A stretch of DNA of 64,000 nucleotides from Robbsia betulipollinis. GTDB lineage: Bacteria > Pseudomonadota > Gammaproteobacteria > Burkholderiales > Burkholderiaceae. Location: positions 310,001 to 374,000 of the forward strand of contig NZ_JAPMXC010000001.1 in assembly GCF_026624755.1 (NCBI RefSeq), read 5' to 3'. The stretch's first letter is position 1; every line of letters begins with the position of its first letter. The notes under the pieces were generated by a model. The model was not told where the DNA came from and did no database searches. It worked only from the letters and a program-made list of their open reading frames with translations. Positions 18,884-27,610 of this stretch are shown here, in pieces. Position numbers and translations under genes: made by a program.

Positions 18884-19332
18884 CGAATCGATCTCCATTT
18901 CGTGAGCTACACGGGGATAAGGGCTATTGCCTCAGCCGACGCATCGATCGTATCAGTTGCCGAACGGTACGTTGATACAAGACGTTACCGCGCCGGTGCG
19001 CCGTTTGTATGCATCGCATCGGCACGTACCGGCGACCAGCGGCCCCCAATACCGCCCGGATGGCAGGAATGTCAGGTAACGTTCCGTGTCATCGTGTAAG
19101 CCAATTGCAGGATTTCGTAAGGTTCGGTCGTCGTTGCATGCGATCCGGGCCGCATTCGATCCATGTCATAACCCCACGCGGCAAAAGGTCGGTATGCGGT
19201 TGCGGCCCGCCGCCGATGCCGTTCGCGTAAGATCATGTGCGCGGGTGCCGGCGGGACCCCTGCCCGCCAGCAGGGGTGCGCGTTCCGCCAGGAAGCCGGC
19301 TTCTTGAAAAACACGGTACAAGGGTTGAAGCA
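18884..19332. other. Intergenic region between lipoprotein and CDF genes
   Basis: A gap of about 450 bases between divergently transcribed genes. Apart from the hairpin at 19256-19277 I see no gene with a ribosome site. Frames crossing it are fragments with no recognisable product. Confidence 0.5.
19256..19277 (+). promoter_or_regulatory. Leader hairpin upstream of the CDF transporter gene
   Basis: ACCCCTGC-CCGCCA-GCAGGGGT is a perfect 8-bp stem with a 6-base loop, 55 bases before the transporter ATG. It could be a 5'-leader control structure or a terminator of an unseen upstream transcript. No known metal riboswitch was recognised. Confidence 0.35.
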
Positions 19333-20241
19333 ATGTCTGAACGGATGTCTGATGAAACGCTGCGGCGCATGGCGTCGATCGTGGCGCTCGCGGCCGCGCT
19401 CGGGCTGGTGGTACTCAAGGTCTGGGCCTGGCTCGCCACCGATTCGATTTCGATGCTGACTTCCGCGGCGGATGGCCTGGTGGACGTGGTCGCATCCTCC
19501 GTGACCTTCGCGGGCGTGCGCTACGCCGCGCGGCCGGTCGACAGCGGGCATCGCTATGGCCATGGCAAGGCCGAGGCGGTCGCGGCGTTCGTCCAGGCAT
19601 TGCTGCTGGCCGGCGCCGCGCTCGGGCTTGGCATCGAGGCAACACACCGTCTGGTGATTCCGCAGCCGTTGAACCAGACCGGTTTCGGCATCTGGGTGAT
19701 CGTGGGCAGTTCGGTCGCCGCCGCCGGTCTGGTCGCCATGCAGACGCTCGTCGTGAAGCGGACCGGTTCGACGGCCATCGCCGCCGACCGGGCGCACTAC
19801 GTGACGGATGTCGCCGTCAACGTCGCGGTGCTCGTGGCGCTTCTGTTCGAACGCTTCTTCGGCTGGGCGCGGGCGGATTCCATCGGAGCATTGGCGATCT
19901 CCCTGTACATGGTGTGGAACGCGCGCGGAATGGCCGCGCATGCGCTGGTGCAACTGCTCGACCGCGAACTGGACGTCACGGAACGCTCCCGGATCGAAGA
20001 CGCGGTCTGCGGCTGCGACGGCGTAAAGGACGTGCACGATATCCGCACGCGGGACGGCGGCGACCGGGTATTCGTCGAGTTTCACCTGGAGGTGGACGGG
20101 GCGCTGACCGTGCAGGAGGGCCATGAAATCGGCGACAACGCGGAGCGTGCGGTACGCCGGCTGTTTCAGGCGGCGGATGTGACCGCGCATCTGGAACCCG
20201 CCGGCATCGACGATGAGCGTCTGGACGATCTGATCAAATAG
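19333..20241 (+). CDS. Cation diffusion facilitator, FieF-like divalent metal exporter
   Basis: 302 residues with six membrane helices and a C-terminal ferredoxin-like domain. Zinc/iron-site motifs are present: DGLVD in helix 2 (residues 47-51), the HRYGHGKAE segment after it, and HYVTD in helix 5. The tail HDIRTRDGGDRVFVEFHLEVD matches the dimer domain. It exports Zn2+/Fe2+/Cd2+ by proton exchange in this family. The start at 19333 is the first ATG; a second lies four codons later. Its end overlaps the convergent acyl-CoA synthetase gene by 8 bases. Confidence 0.9.
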   Translation: MSERMSDETLRRMASIVALAAALGLVVLKVWAWLATDSISMLTSAADGLVDVVASSVTFAGVRYAARPVDSGHRYGHGKAEAVAAFVQALLLAGAALGLGIEATHRLVIPQPLNQTGFGIWVIVGSSVAAAGLVAMQTLVVKRTGSTAIAADRAHYVTDVAVNVAVLVALLFERFFGWARADSIGALAISLYMVWNARGMAAHALVQLLDRELDVTERSRIEDAVCGCDGVKDVHDIRTRDGGDRVFVEFHLEVDGALTVQEGHEIGDNAERAVRRLFQAADVTAHLEPAGIDDERLDDLIK

Positions 20242-22402
20242 CGGTTCCGCCACTGGCGAAACAGGTATCGCACGCAGGGGCATCCGGCTGCACGACCAGC
20301 AGCGCGTCCAGCGCGACCGCGCCCTCGGGATACACCCGCAGCGGGTTGACATCGATCTCCCGAATCCGGGGATTGCCGGCAAGCACCTGCCCCAGGCACA
20401 CGAGAACGTCGGCGACCGCCGCGACGTCCGGCACCGGTCCGCCCCGGAAGCCGCGCAGCAGCGCGGCGCCTTTCAGGCGCAGGATGTCACGCATGATGAT
20501 GTCGCGCGGCAGGTCTGGCGGCAGCAGGCGGACATCCTGGAAGATTTCCGCCTGAACGCCGCCGAATCCCACAAGCAGGACCGCGCCCCATTCCGGATCG
20601 TTGCGGGCGCCGACGATCAGTTCCAGCCCCGGCGCGACCGCCCGTTCGACGAGCACGCCGTCCAGAATCAGCCCGGGCCGATGGCTCGCGATATGGGTGT
20701 GCAGTTGCTGCCAGCCCTGTGCGAGGGCATCGGCATCGGCCAGATTCAGCACCACGCCGCCGGCATCGCTTTTATGGGAAAGGTCGGCCGACTGCGCCTT
20801 CAGCACCACCGGAAAGCCGATATCCCGTGCCGCTGTCTGCGCATCCGCGCAACACGTCACGAAACGTCCATCGGGCACGGCGATACCCAGCGCGGCAAGC
20901 ATGCGCTTGCCGCGATGTTCCGTCAGGACCCCGCCCGCCGCGGGGAGCGGAACGACCGTCGGCTCGACCGGCACGGTTGCCACCCCGCCATGCGCAGCAC
21001 GCGCGCTCAACCGTGCCAGCGCGCGAAAGGCGCGCTCGGGAGAGGGATAATACGGCACGCCCAGCCTGCGCAATGCCCGGATATGGCGAGATGGCACGAC
21101 CGCGCCGTCGTCGAGCCCCGCAAAGAGAAGCAACTGGCCTGGCGGGTGCGCCCGCACCGCCTCGATGATGAAAGGGAACTTCGCCGCGGCCGTGGTTTCG
21201 TCGGTCTGGATGATGACGAAGACGACGGCCGCCACGCGCACGTCGTCGCGCAGCGCCGCGAGCGTGCGGCCATACAGGCCCGGGTCGACCAACACCTGCG
21301 CGGTCAGATCGAGCGGATTGCCGACCGGCACGAAGGCCGGCAGCGCATCGCGGACAGCCGGGTTGCTGTCCGCGCTCATCGGCGGGAGATCCAGTCCGAT
21401 GCGTTCGCATACATCCAGCGCCAGGGCCTTGAACGCGCCCGATTCGGTGATGACGGCGGTTCCGCCGGCGGCGACCGGCGCGCAACGGGCCGCGATTTCA
21501 ACGATATCGCCCCATTCCTCCAGCGTCTCGGCGACCACCACCCCGGCGTGCTCGACCATCGTGCGCATGAGTCGATAATCGCTCGCGATGGCGCCCGTGT
21601 GGGTTGCCGCCGCCGCGCGCGCGCGATCGCTTTGCCCCGGATGCAGCAGCACGATGGTCTTGCCGGCCCGCCGGGCGCGCCGCGCCACGTCGAGAAAACG
21701 GGCCGGCTGACGAAACTGCTCGACCACCAGGGCGATCACGCGGGTAGGCGGATCGGTCAGCATGAATTCGAGATAATCCTCGACGCCGGTCGCCGCCTCG
21801 TTACCCGTCGAGACCGAATACGAGAGCGCGAGTTCCCGACTGGTCAGGGTCACGCCCAGCACCGCGGCCAGCGCGCCGCTTTGCGAAACGATGCCGATCC
21901 GCTCGCCGTGCGTCTTACGTGCCGGCGGGCTCGCGACAAAGCTCAACGCGATGCCATCGACGAAATTGATCAGTCCCAGACAGTTCGGTCCGACAATGAG
22001 CATCCCGCTCTCGAACGCCACGCGCGCCAACTCGCGCTGCAGCGCCAGGCCGGCGGTGCCGCTTTCGGCGAAACCGGAAGAGAAGATGATGGCCGCGCCC
22101 GCCTTGCGTTGCGCGAGTTGCCGGAGCGCGTCCAGCACGCCTGCCGCCGGGATCGCCAGCACCGCGACGTCGACGCCCTCGGGCAGCGCGCCGATCGCGC
22201 GCAGGCAGGGCCTCCCGTCGATCTCGTCGCGGTTCGGATTGACAAGATGAAGTTGCCCCGAAAATCCCATGCCGCACAGATTTTCGAGCACCGACGCGCC
22301 CAGGGCGCCGGGCGTCGCCGACGCGCCGACGATCGCCACGGTCCGCGGGCGCAGCAGCCGGCCGATGGCGTCCGGCGTCGCATGGCGCGCGTGTGCGGTC
22401 AC
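20234..22402 (-). CDS. ADP-forming acetyl/acyl-CoA synthetase family protein
   Basis: 722 residues in the fused beta-alpha NDP-forming acyl-CoA synthetase layout. An N-terminal CoA-binding Rossmann domain (TVAIVGASATPGALG) is followed by succinyl-CoA-ligase-like domains with the phospho-histidine region THTGAIASDYRL and a C-terminal ATP-grasp domain (GFPVVLKAQSADLSHKSDAGGV). It would interconvert acyl-CoA + ADP + Pi with acid + CoA + ATP. No GNAT acetyltransferase domain is attached. GTG at 22402 overlaps the stop of the efflux gene (GTGA), so this is the third gene of a coupled operon. Acyl substrate unknown. Confidence 0.85.
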   Translation of the reverse strand: MTAHARHATPDAIGRLLRPRTVAIVGASATPGALGASVLENLCGMGFSGQLHLVNPNRDEIDGRPCLRAIGALPEGVDVAVLAIPAAGVLDALRQLAQRKAGAAIIFSSGFAESGTAGLALQRELARVAFESGMLIVGPNCLGLINFVDGIALSFVASPPARKTHGERIGIVSQSGALAAVLGVTLTSRELALSYSVSTGNEAATGVEDYLEFMLTDPPTRVIALVVEQFRQPARFLDVARRARRAGKTIVLLHPGQSDRARAAAATHTGAIASDYRLMRTMVEHAGVVVAETLEEWGDIVEIAARCAPVAAGGTAVITESGAFKALALDVCERIGLDLPPMSADSNPAVRDALPAFVPVGNPLDLTAQVLVDPGLYGRTLAALRDDVRVAAVVFVIIQTDETTAAAKFPFIIEAVRAHPPGQLLLFAGLDDGAVVPSRHIRALRRLGVPYYPSPERAFRALARLSARAAHGGVATVPVEPTVVPLPAAGGVLTEHRGKRMLAALGIAVPDGRFVTCCADAQTAARDIGFPVVLKAQSADLSHKSDAGGVVLNLADADALAQGWQQLHTHIASHRPGLILDGVLVERAVAPGLELIVGARNDPEWGAVLLVGFGGVQAEIFQDVRLLPPDLPRDIIMRDILRLKGAALLRGFRGGPVPDVAAVADVLVCLGQVLAGNPRIREIDVNPLRVYPEGAVALDALLVVQPDAPACDTCFASGGTAI

Positions 22403-23640
22403 CGTGCGTCCGCCCTGCCCCGGGTCGGGCCAATGCCGCGCGCCGGCGGCATGCACAGCAAGACCAGCACGGCGAGAACGGCACACCCGGTCATCACGCC
22501 GCTCATCGCCATGATTCCCAGCCGCGGAAACAGCAGCGCCACGAGCGAACTCGACGCCGCGCCGATCAGCATCTGAACCGAGGTCAGCAGGCCGCCGGTG
22601 ACGCCGGCAAGAGCCGGCAAAGGGTCGAGCGCGCCGCGTGTGGCGCTTGGCGCGGCCAAGCCAAAGCTGAACGTGCTGGCGATCAACAACGGCATCACGC
22701 TCCCGAGAGAAACCCGGCCGAACGCCCCGAGCCCGAGCAATGCGGCGGTCGACAACATGGCCAGCACGACGGCCACCGCCAATACGCGCGGGCTGGCGAC
22801 ACCGCGGCCGACGATGAAGGCGTTGCAGGACGCGCCCGCCACGATACCGGCGCCGGTGAGGGCGAACATCCCCGCATAGACCGCCGGGCTCACATGCAGC
22901 AGCTTCTCCATTACGAGCGGCGAACCCGCGACATACGCGAACATCCAGCCAAAACCCAGGCCGTTGAGCAGGACCGACCGCACGACATCGCGGTGCCGGG
23001 ATACCGTGGCATAGTCGTCTGCAAGGCGCGCCACCGAAAACCGCGTTTTTGGGCCCCGTACGGTTTCGCGCAGACCGATCCCGGCCACGAGCGCGGTCAG
23101 CAAACCGCAACCGGCCATCAACCCGTAGAGGCCGCGCCAGTGAACGCTCGCCAGCAGCGCCACGCCGACCGACGGCGCGACGATCGGCGCCACGTTGGCG
23201 ACGACGGTGATCGCGGCGATTCTTTGCTGCATCGCCGCGCCATCGAACCGGTCGCGCACGATCGCCAGCGCGATGGTCATTCCGGCACCGGCGCCGAGCC
23301 CCTGGATGAGCCGCGCGACCAGCAGTACGCCGATGCCGGGGGCCAGCATCGCAAGCAGGCCGCCGCCCGTGAACAGCGCCAGGCCCAGCAACAGGGTCGG
23401 CTTGCGGCCCCGGGCATCGGACAAGGGACCATAGAAGAGCGGTCCGATCGCGAAACCCGCCATGAACAGGCTCAGCGTCAGTCCGGTCTGGCTGCTGGTG
23501 GCATGCAGGCTGGCGCCGATCTCGACCAGCGCGGGCAAGGCCATGTCGATGGAGATCGGTGCGAGGGCGGCCAACGCGCCCAGGAAAATCGCGAACAGGA
23601 CGGCGCGGAAAGCGGCAAAAGCGCGCGCGCCCTGCTTCAT
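22399..23640 (-). CDS. Bcr/CflA-type MFS drug efflux transporter
   Basis: 413 residues, 12 membrane helices. The opening LAPISIDMALPALVEIG and the motif GPLSDARGRKPTLLLGL are those of the Bcr/CflA multidrug subfamily; LIQGLGAGAGM follows in helix 4. It probably exports a toxic small molecule by proton antiport. Translation start ATG overlaps the stop of the oxidoreductase gene (ATGA), and its own stop overlaps the synthetase GTG. The three products may therefore work on the same compound: modify, ligate, export. Confidence 0.85.
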   Translation of the reverse strand: MKQGARAFAAFRAVLFAIFLGALAALAPISIDMALPALVEIGASLHATSSQTGLTLSLFMAGFAIGPLFYGPLSDARGRKPTLLLGLALFTGGGLLAMLAPGIGVLLVARLIQGLGAGAGMTIALAIVRDRFDGAAMQQRIAAITVVANVAPIVAPSVGVALLASVHWRGLYGLMAGCGLLTALVAGIGLRETVRGPKTRFSVARLADDYATVSRHRDVVRSVLLNGLGFGWMFAYVAGSPLVMEKLLHVSPAVYAGMFALTGAGIVAGASCNAFIVGRGVASPRVLAVAVVLAMLSTAALLGLGAFGRVSLGSVMPLLIASTFSFGLAAPSATRGALDPLPALAGVTGGLLTSVQMLIGAASSSLVALLFPRLGIMAMSGVMTGCAVLAVLVLLCMPPARGIGPTRGRADAR

Positions 23641-24581
23641 GGCGTCAACACGACGCGACCGGCGGTGCCCGTCAGCACCGCGCGGTACGCACGTGCGGCC
23701 TCGGCCAGCGCGTAGCGCGCGGCGATGACCGGCGGCCGATAGCTGCCATCCTCGAAACCGGGCCGCAACGCTTCGAGAATCGTGGCGGCCGCACTCGGAT
23801 CGCGTTTCAAGGTATCCACGCCGATCAGGCGGCTTTCGTTGTGATAGAAATCGGCGAGGTCGAATGTGACCTGGCGACGGTCGGTGGCGGAAATTTCGAT
23901 GAGACGCCCGCGCAGGCCGAGCATGCCCAGCGCGGTGTCGAACATCGATCCGCCGACCGTATCGAACACCACCGTGGCACCGCCCTCCGTCAGCGCGTGC
24001 AGCCGTTCGACGACGTCGCCGGCGCGGCTGTCCAGCATCGTGTCGACGGCCGGATGGGATGGCGTGCCGCGCGTCACGCCGATGACTTTCGCGCCGAGGC
24101 GCCGCGCGATCTGCGCCGCCGCCCCGCCGACACCGCCCAGTCCGATGATCGCCACGGTGTCGCGCGCGGTGACCTGGGCGGCCTCGACGATGCCGCACCA
24201 GGCCGTGACGAAATTGACGCCGATCGATGCGGCCTCTTCGTGCGATAGCGTGCGCGGTTTGCGCCGCAGACTCGCGACGGGCACGGCCAGTTGTTCCGCA
24301 TGCGTCCCATCGCGCGTGAAGCCGGTATCGCCGGAGCCCCACACGTCGGCACCGAGCCATTGCGTCGGACCGGCGACCACCACGCCGGAATAGTCCCGTC
24401 CGGGCGTGCGCGGCAGCGTGGTCTGGGTCATCCGGCCCGCGACGTTCTTCACATCACTCGGATTGATCGACGCGGCGAGCACCTTGACGATGGCGGTATC
24501 GGCCGAGGCGGCGGGCGACGGCAGATCCGCGGTGAACAGGACGTCCGGCTCGCCATGCCGCTCGAATCGCAATGCTTTCAT
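23637..24581 (-). CDS. Quinone oxidoreductase / zinc-independent medium-chain dehydrogenase
   Basis: 314 residues. An N-terminal GroES-like domain (INPSDVKNVAG; TPGRDYSGVVV) precedes the nucleotide domain with VAIIGLGGVGGAAAQIARRLG. The structural-zinc cysteines are absent, as in QOR-type NADPH:quinone reductases. First gene of the three-gene operon, divergent from the NUDIX gene. Probable role is NADPH-dependent reduction of quinones or enones. Confidence 0.85.
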   Translation of the reverse strand: MKALRFERHGEPDVLFTADLPSPAASADTAIVKVLAASINPSDVKNVAGRMTQTTLPRTPGRDYSGVVVAGPTQWLGADVWGSGDTGFTRDGTHAEQLAVPVASLRRKPRTLSHEEAASIGVNFVTAWCGIVEAAQVTARDTVAIIGLGGVGGAAAQIARRLGAKVIGVTRGTPSHPAVDTMLDSRAGDVVERLHALTEGGATVVFDTVGGSMFDTALGMLGLRGRLIEISATDRRQVTFDLADFYHNESRLIGVDTLKRDPSAAATILEALRPGFEDGSYRPPVIAARYALAEAARAYRAVLTGTAGRVVLTP

Positions 24582-24758
24582 GATGAATTCCGTTGAAGTG
24601 TCCGGGATCGGGTGACTGCATTATTCACAAGGTTGCCTGCGCCGGGAAGCGGTTCGAGCGGATAGAATCGTTACATCGGATGGAAGATACCGCACCGCAA
24701 TGGTTGCGGCAGGAAACCGACAGATTACCGCGATGGGCAAGGAGGCATTTTGCGCGAT

Positions 24759-25199
24759 ATGAGCTACCTCGGCTGGTTACGAACGCTGGTAGGCAAGGAC
24801 CTGATACTCAGCCCGTCGGTCGGTGCCGTGATTCACGACGCCGACGGCAGACTGCTGCTGCAGGAAAAATCGTCCGGCGAGCCGTGGAGTCTGCCAGCCG
24901 GGGGCATCGAACTCGGCGAGAGCCCCCAGGAAGCCATCGCCCGGGAAGTCATGGAGGAAACCGGTTACGCGATCCGCATTCATGCCATCCTCGGTGTCTT
25001 AGGCGGGCGGGATTTCCGGTACACCTATCCCAGCGGCGATCGGGTGGAATACGTCGCCACGTTGTTTCAATGCCGGATCATCGGCGGTTCCGGCATTCCG
25101 CCCGACGCGGAAACGAAGTCGATCCGGTATTTCACGCGGCAGGACATGCCAGAACTGGCGCTGCCCTACCCGATCGACGACCTGTTTCGCGCGTTCTAA
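24759..25199 (+). CDS. NUDIX hydrolase
   Basis: 146 residues. The NUDIX box is intact: G in AGGIELGES, then REVMEETGY, giving the Gx5Ex7REUxEExGU pattern with its metal-binding glutamates. It hydrolyses a nucleoside diphosphate linked to another moiety; the substrate is not predictable. ATG at 24759 (MSYLGWLR) matches how relatives begin; an in-frame TTG at 24750 lies closer to the AGGAGG at 24740-24745 (4 versus 13 bases) and may be the true start. Confidence 0.87.
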   Translation: MSYLGWLRTLVGKDLILSPSVGAVIHDADGRLLLQEKSSGEPWSLPAGGIELGESPQEAIAREVMEETGYAIRIHAILGVLGGRDFRYTYPSGDRVEYVATLFQCRIIGGSGIPPDAETKSIRYFTRQDMPELALPYPIDDLFRAF

Positions 25200-25234
25200 C
25201 CCACCAGCGCTACATCTCGAAATGATGTCGTCCC

Positions 25235-25978
25235 ATGAGCCTTACGCCACCGCCGCGCGCCATTGAAGATTGCCTGACATCCCATTTTCGTAGCGGCGAC
25301 CGGATCCGCAGCCGGAGCGTGAGCGACACCGTCCTTTCCGCCGTGCTCGACGTCCCGGTGCCGCCGCCTCGCATCGTCGCCGATTGGGACAGGGAGATCG
25401 CATCGCGGTTGTTCCTGGATCCTGGCGACGTCGAGCCCATGCCGCTGGCACGCACGCGCGCCCGCTGGCAGGACTACCCGCGCTGCGTGCAGGCGATGCG
25501 CGAGTGGACCCATGCACTGGGACTGCCGGGCATCCTCGACGGCAGCGAGATGGCATTGATGGCGTGTCGCGGCGCGCGCTACCACCACGATGGCGCGCAC
25601 TACGGCGACAAGGCCTTCTGCAATCTCTTCTTGAGCGAGGACAAGGGCCTGGACGTGCATTTTCCCGCCATGGGTCGACGTATTCCACTGACCCGGGGAA
25701 CGGCGCTGATTTTCGATACGGGTCAGCCGCATGGCGTCGTTCGTCGGGGCGGCGACGCGTTCGACATGGCCGACTTCGCGTCCGGCCGGGACGCCACGCA
25801 ACTGTTCCTGAGCTGGGAGCTTCCCGTCGAGGATGCCGATCTGGGCAGCGCCCTCGGGATCGTGTTCGACCTTATCTCACGCCTCTCGCCCCTGCCCGCC
25901 TCCGCGGATGAAGAAGGAATCCTGCTGAACGGCGAACCGGCGCTGGTGTGCCCGGATTCCGGCCTCTGGCGCCGGTGA
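25235..25978 (+). CDS. Conserved hypothetical protein, probable 2-oxoglutarate/Fe(II)-type cupin oxygenase
   Basis: 247 residues, no signal peptide. The core shows YHHDGAHYGDKAFCNLFLS, then GLDVHFP and TALIFDTGQPHGVV. An H-x-D pair followed about 65 residues later by a His in a beta-rich setting fits a double-stranded beta-helix iron site of 2OG oxygenases. An RxS/T pair for oxoglutarate is not obvious. It lies 35 bases after the NUDIX gene on the same strand, so the two may be cotranscribed. The family name is not recognised; the function is inference. Confidence 0.6.
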   Translation: MSLTPPPRAIEDCLTSHFRSGDRIRSRSVSDTVLSAVLDVPVPPPRIVADWDREIASRLFLDPGDVEPMPLARTRARWQDYPRCVQAMREWTHALGLPGILDGSEMALMACRGARYHHDGAHYGDKAFCNLFLSEDKGLDVHFPAMGRRIPLTRGTALIFDTGQPHGVVRRGGDAFDMADFASGRDATQLFLSWELPVEDADLGSALGIVFDLISRLSPLPASADEEGILLNGEPALVCPDSGLWRR

Positions 25979-26149
25979 AGCGCCAGTGAACGGTCTCCGG
26001 ACGGCGCCCGCTGCCGGCGCGCGGCCGCCTTGCAGTCGCAATCGGTAATCTTTCGGGCCTCCCGGCCGACCCTGTCGCGGCGTCGAATCGCGGTACCATG
26101 ACGGCTGCCGCCACGCGGTTCGACGCGAAAACTGCTTGATGACAACCCG

Positions 26150-27520
26150 ATGCGATCTCGAAGAAACTTTCTGTTCTCGGCACTGAGTGTCGGTGCCGCC
26201 GCCCTGACATCGCCGGCCATCTCCAAAGGCGCGATCGGAAAAACCGCCCCGCGCCTGCAGGCCGGCGCCGGCCGTGCCGACGTCGTGTTTCCCGCCAGCC
26301 TGTATCCGGTCGACGGTTTCACCGGTTCCCACGACCCGCTGGCGGTGCGCGTACTCCTGCTCGACGATGGCGCCACGCGGATCGGCATCGTCGTGGTCGA
26401 TTTGACGTCGATCGCGGAGGACATGATCACGTCGATGAAAGCCGTGCTGACGGAGCTGGCGGGCGTGCCGGCCGATCAGGCGATCGTCTGCGCGTCGCAC
26501 TCGTTCGCGACGCCGCACGTATTCACGGGTGCCCACGTTCCGCCCGGCACGGACACCGCGCGCACCGCCATCATGCAGCGCGCCTTCGATACGGCAATCC
26601 GCTCGGCCGCCGCGCAGGCGGTGTCCGGGCTGGTGCCGGCGCGATCGGGCTTTGGCTCGGGAAAAAGTCCGATCGGCGTCAATCGCGACGTGGCCACGCC
26701 GCACGGCTGGTGGCTGGGCGCAAACGATGCGGGATTCGCCGATCCCACGCTCGGCGTCGTGCGCATCGACGGCCGCGACGGCAAGCCGTTGGCCATTCTG
26801 ATGAACGTGGCGGTACAACCCTCGGTCATGGACGGTTCGCAACTCGCGGCGGGCGGCAAGCTGATTTCCGCCGATCTTGCCGGGGCCGCCGCGCGTTACG
26901 TGGAAGCGCGCCATCCGGGCGCGGTTGCCTTGTTCCTCGTGGGCGCGGCCGGCGATCAATCGCCCTATTTGCAGGCCAACCGGCACGTGGTCCACCATGA
27001 CGGCAGCGTCGGCCGCGTGGATATTCACGAGGCCGGCTTCGCGGTGCTCGACCTGCTGGGCGAGCGGCTGGGCACCGACATCGCAAACATCGCCGATGGC
27101 ATCCGCACGCAAGCCGGGGCGCAAGTGACCATCGCGCGGGACAGCATTCCGGTGAATGGGCTCGATTTTTCGCCGCGCAACGCGCCGACGGGGCCGGTCC
27201 CGGCTTTTACCTACCGGCATGGCGCCGCGGCAAAGGTGCCGATCGTGGTGATTCGATTGGGCGATATCGCACTGGTGGGCATGGCGCCGGAACTCGCGGC
27301 GAGCGTGGGGACGAGAATCCGCGCGGGTTCGCCGTATGCCGATACCCTGGTCGCGACGATGGTCGACGGCGCGGCCAAGTATCTGCCGGACGCGCAGAGT
27401 TACGATCGCTTCACCTACGAGGCGCGGAGTTCGCCTTACGCGCAAGGCGCCGCCGAGACCGTCGCCGACGGCATCGTCGACACATTGAAGCGCATGCAGG
27501 AAGGCGACACCGCCGGATAA
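26150..27520 (+). CDS. Tat-exported neutral/alkaline ceramidase-like hydrolase
   Basis: 456 residues. The N-terminus MRSRRNFLFSALSVGAAALTSPA has the twin-arginine RRNFLF pattern. The mature part begins RLQAGAGRADVVFP and continues VVDLTSI and ASHSFATPH, as in the N-terminal domain of neutral ceramidases, where a zinc site lies near the ASHTHSGP motif. Here SHSFATPH departs from that motif, so the site may be altered. Relatives hydrolyse N-acyl bonds in ceramide, but many bacterial members have unknown substrates. No clear Shine-Dalgarno precedes the ATG. A second Tat protein follows 90 bases later. Confidence 0.75.
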   Translation: MRSRRNFLFSALSVGAAALTSPAISKGAIGKTAPRLQAGAGRADVVFPASLYPVDGFTGSHDPLAVRVLLLDDGATRIGIVVVDLTSIAEDMITSMKAVLTELAGVPADQAIVCASHSFATPHVFTGAHVPPGTDTARTAIMQRAFDTAIRSAAAQAVSGLVPARSGFGSGKSPIGVNRDVATPHGWWLGANDAGFADPTLGVVRIDGRDGKPLAILMNVAVQPSVMDGSQLAAGGKLISADLAGAAARYVEARHPGAVALFLVGAAGDQSPYLQANRHVVHHDGSVGRVDIHEAGFAVLDLLGERLGTDIANIADGIRTQAGAQVTIARDSIPVNGLDFSPRNAPTGPVPAFTYRHGAAAKVPIVVIRLGDIALVGMAPELAASVGTRIRAGSPYADTLVATMVDGAAKYLPDAQSYDRFTYEARSSPYAQGAAETVADGIVDTLKRMQEGDTAG

Positions 27521-27610
27521 CCAGTACCACCCATCGAAAAAACCAGGACGACGCAGTGCATTCACAGCCGACGTGCGTCGTCCCGATCATTTGAATTTCA
27601 GAGGCAACGT

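Noticed and set aside
22393-23715. 440-residue plus-strand frame opposite the Bcr/CflA gene
   Set aside because: Composition is Arg/Gln/Asp-rich mirror of membrane helices; the reverse strand gives a full MFS protein.
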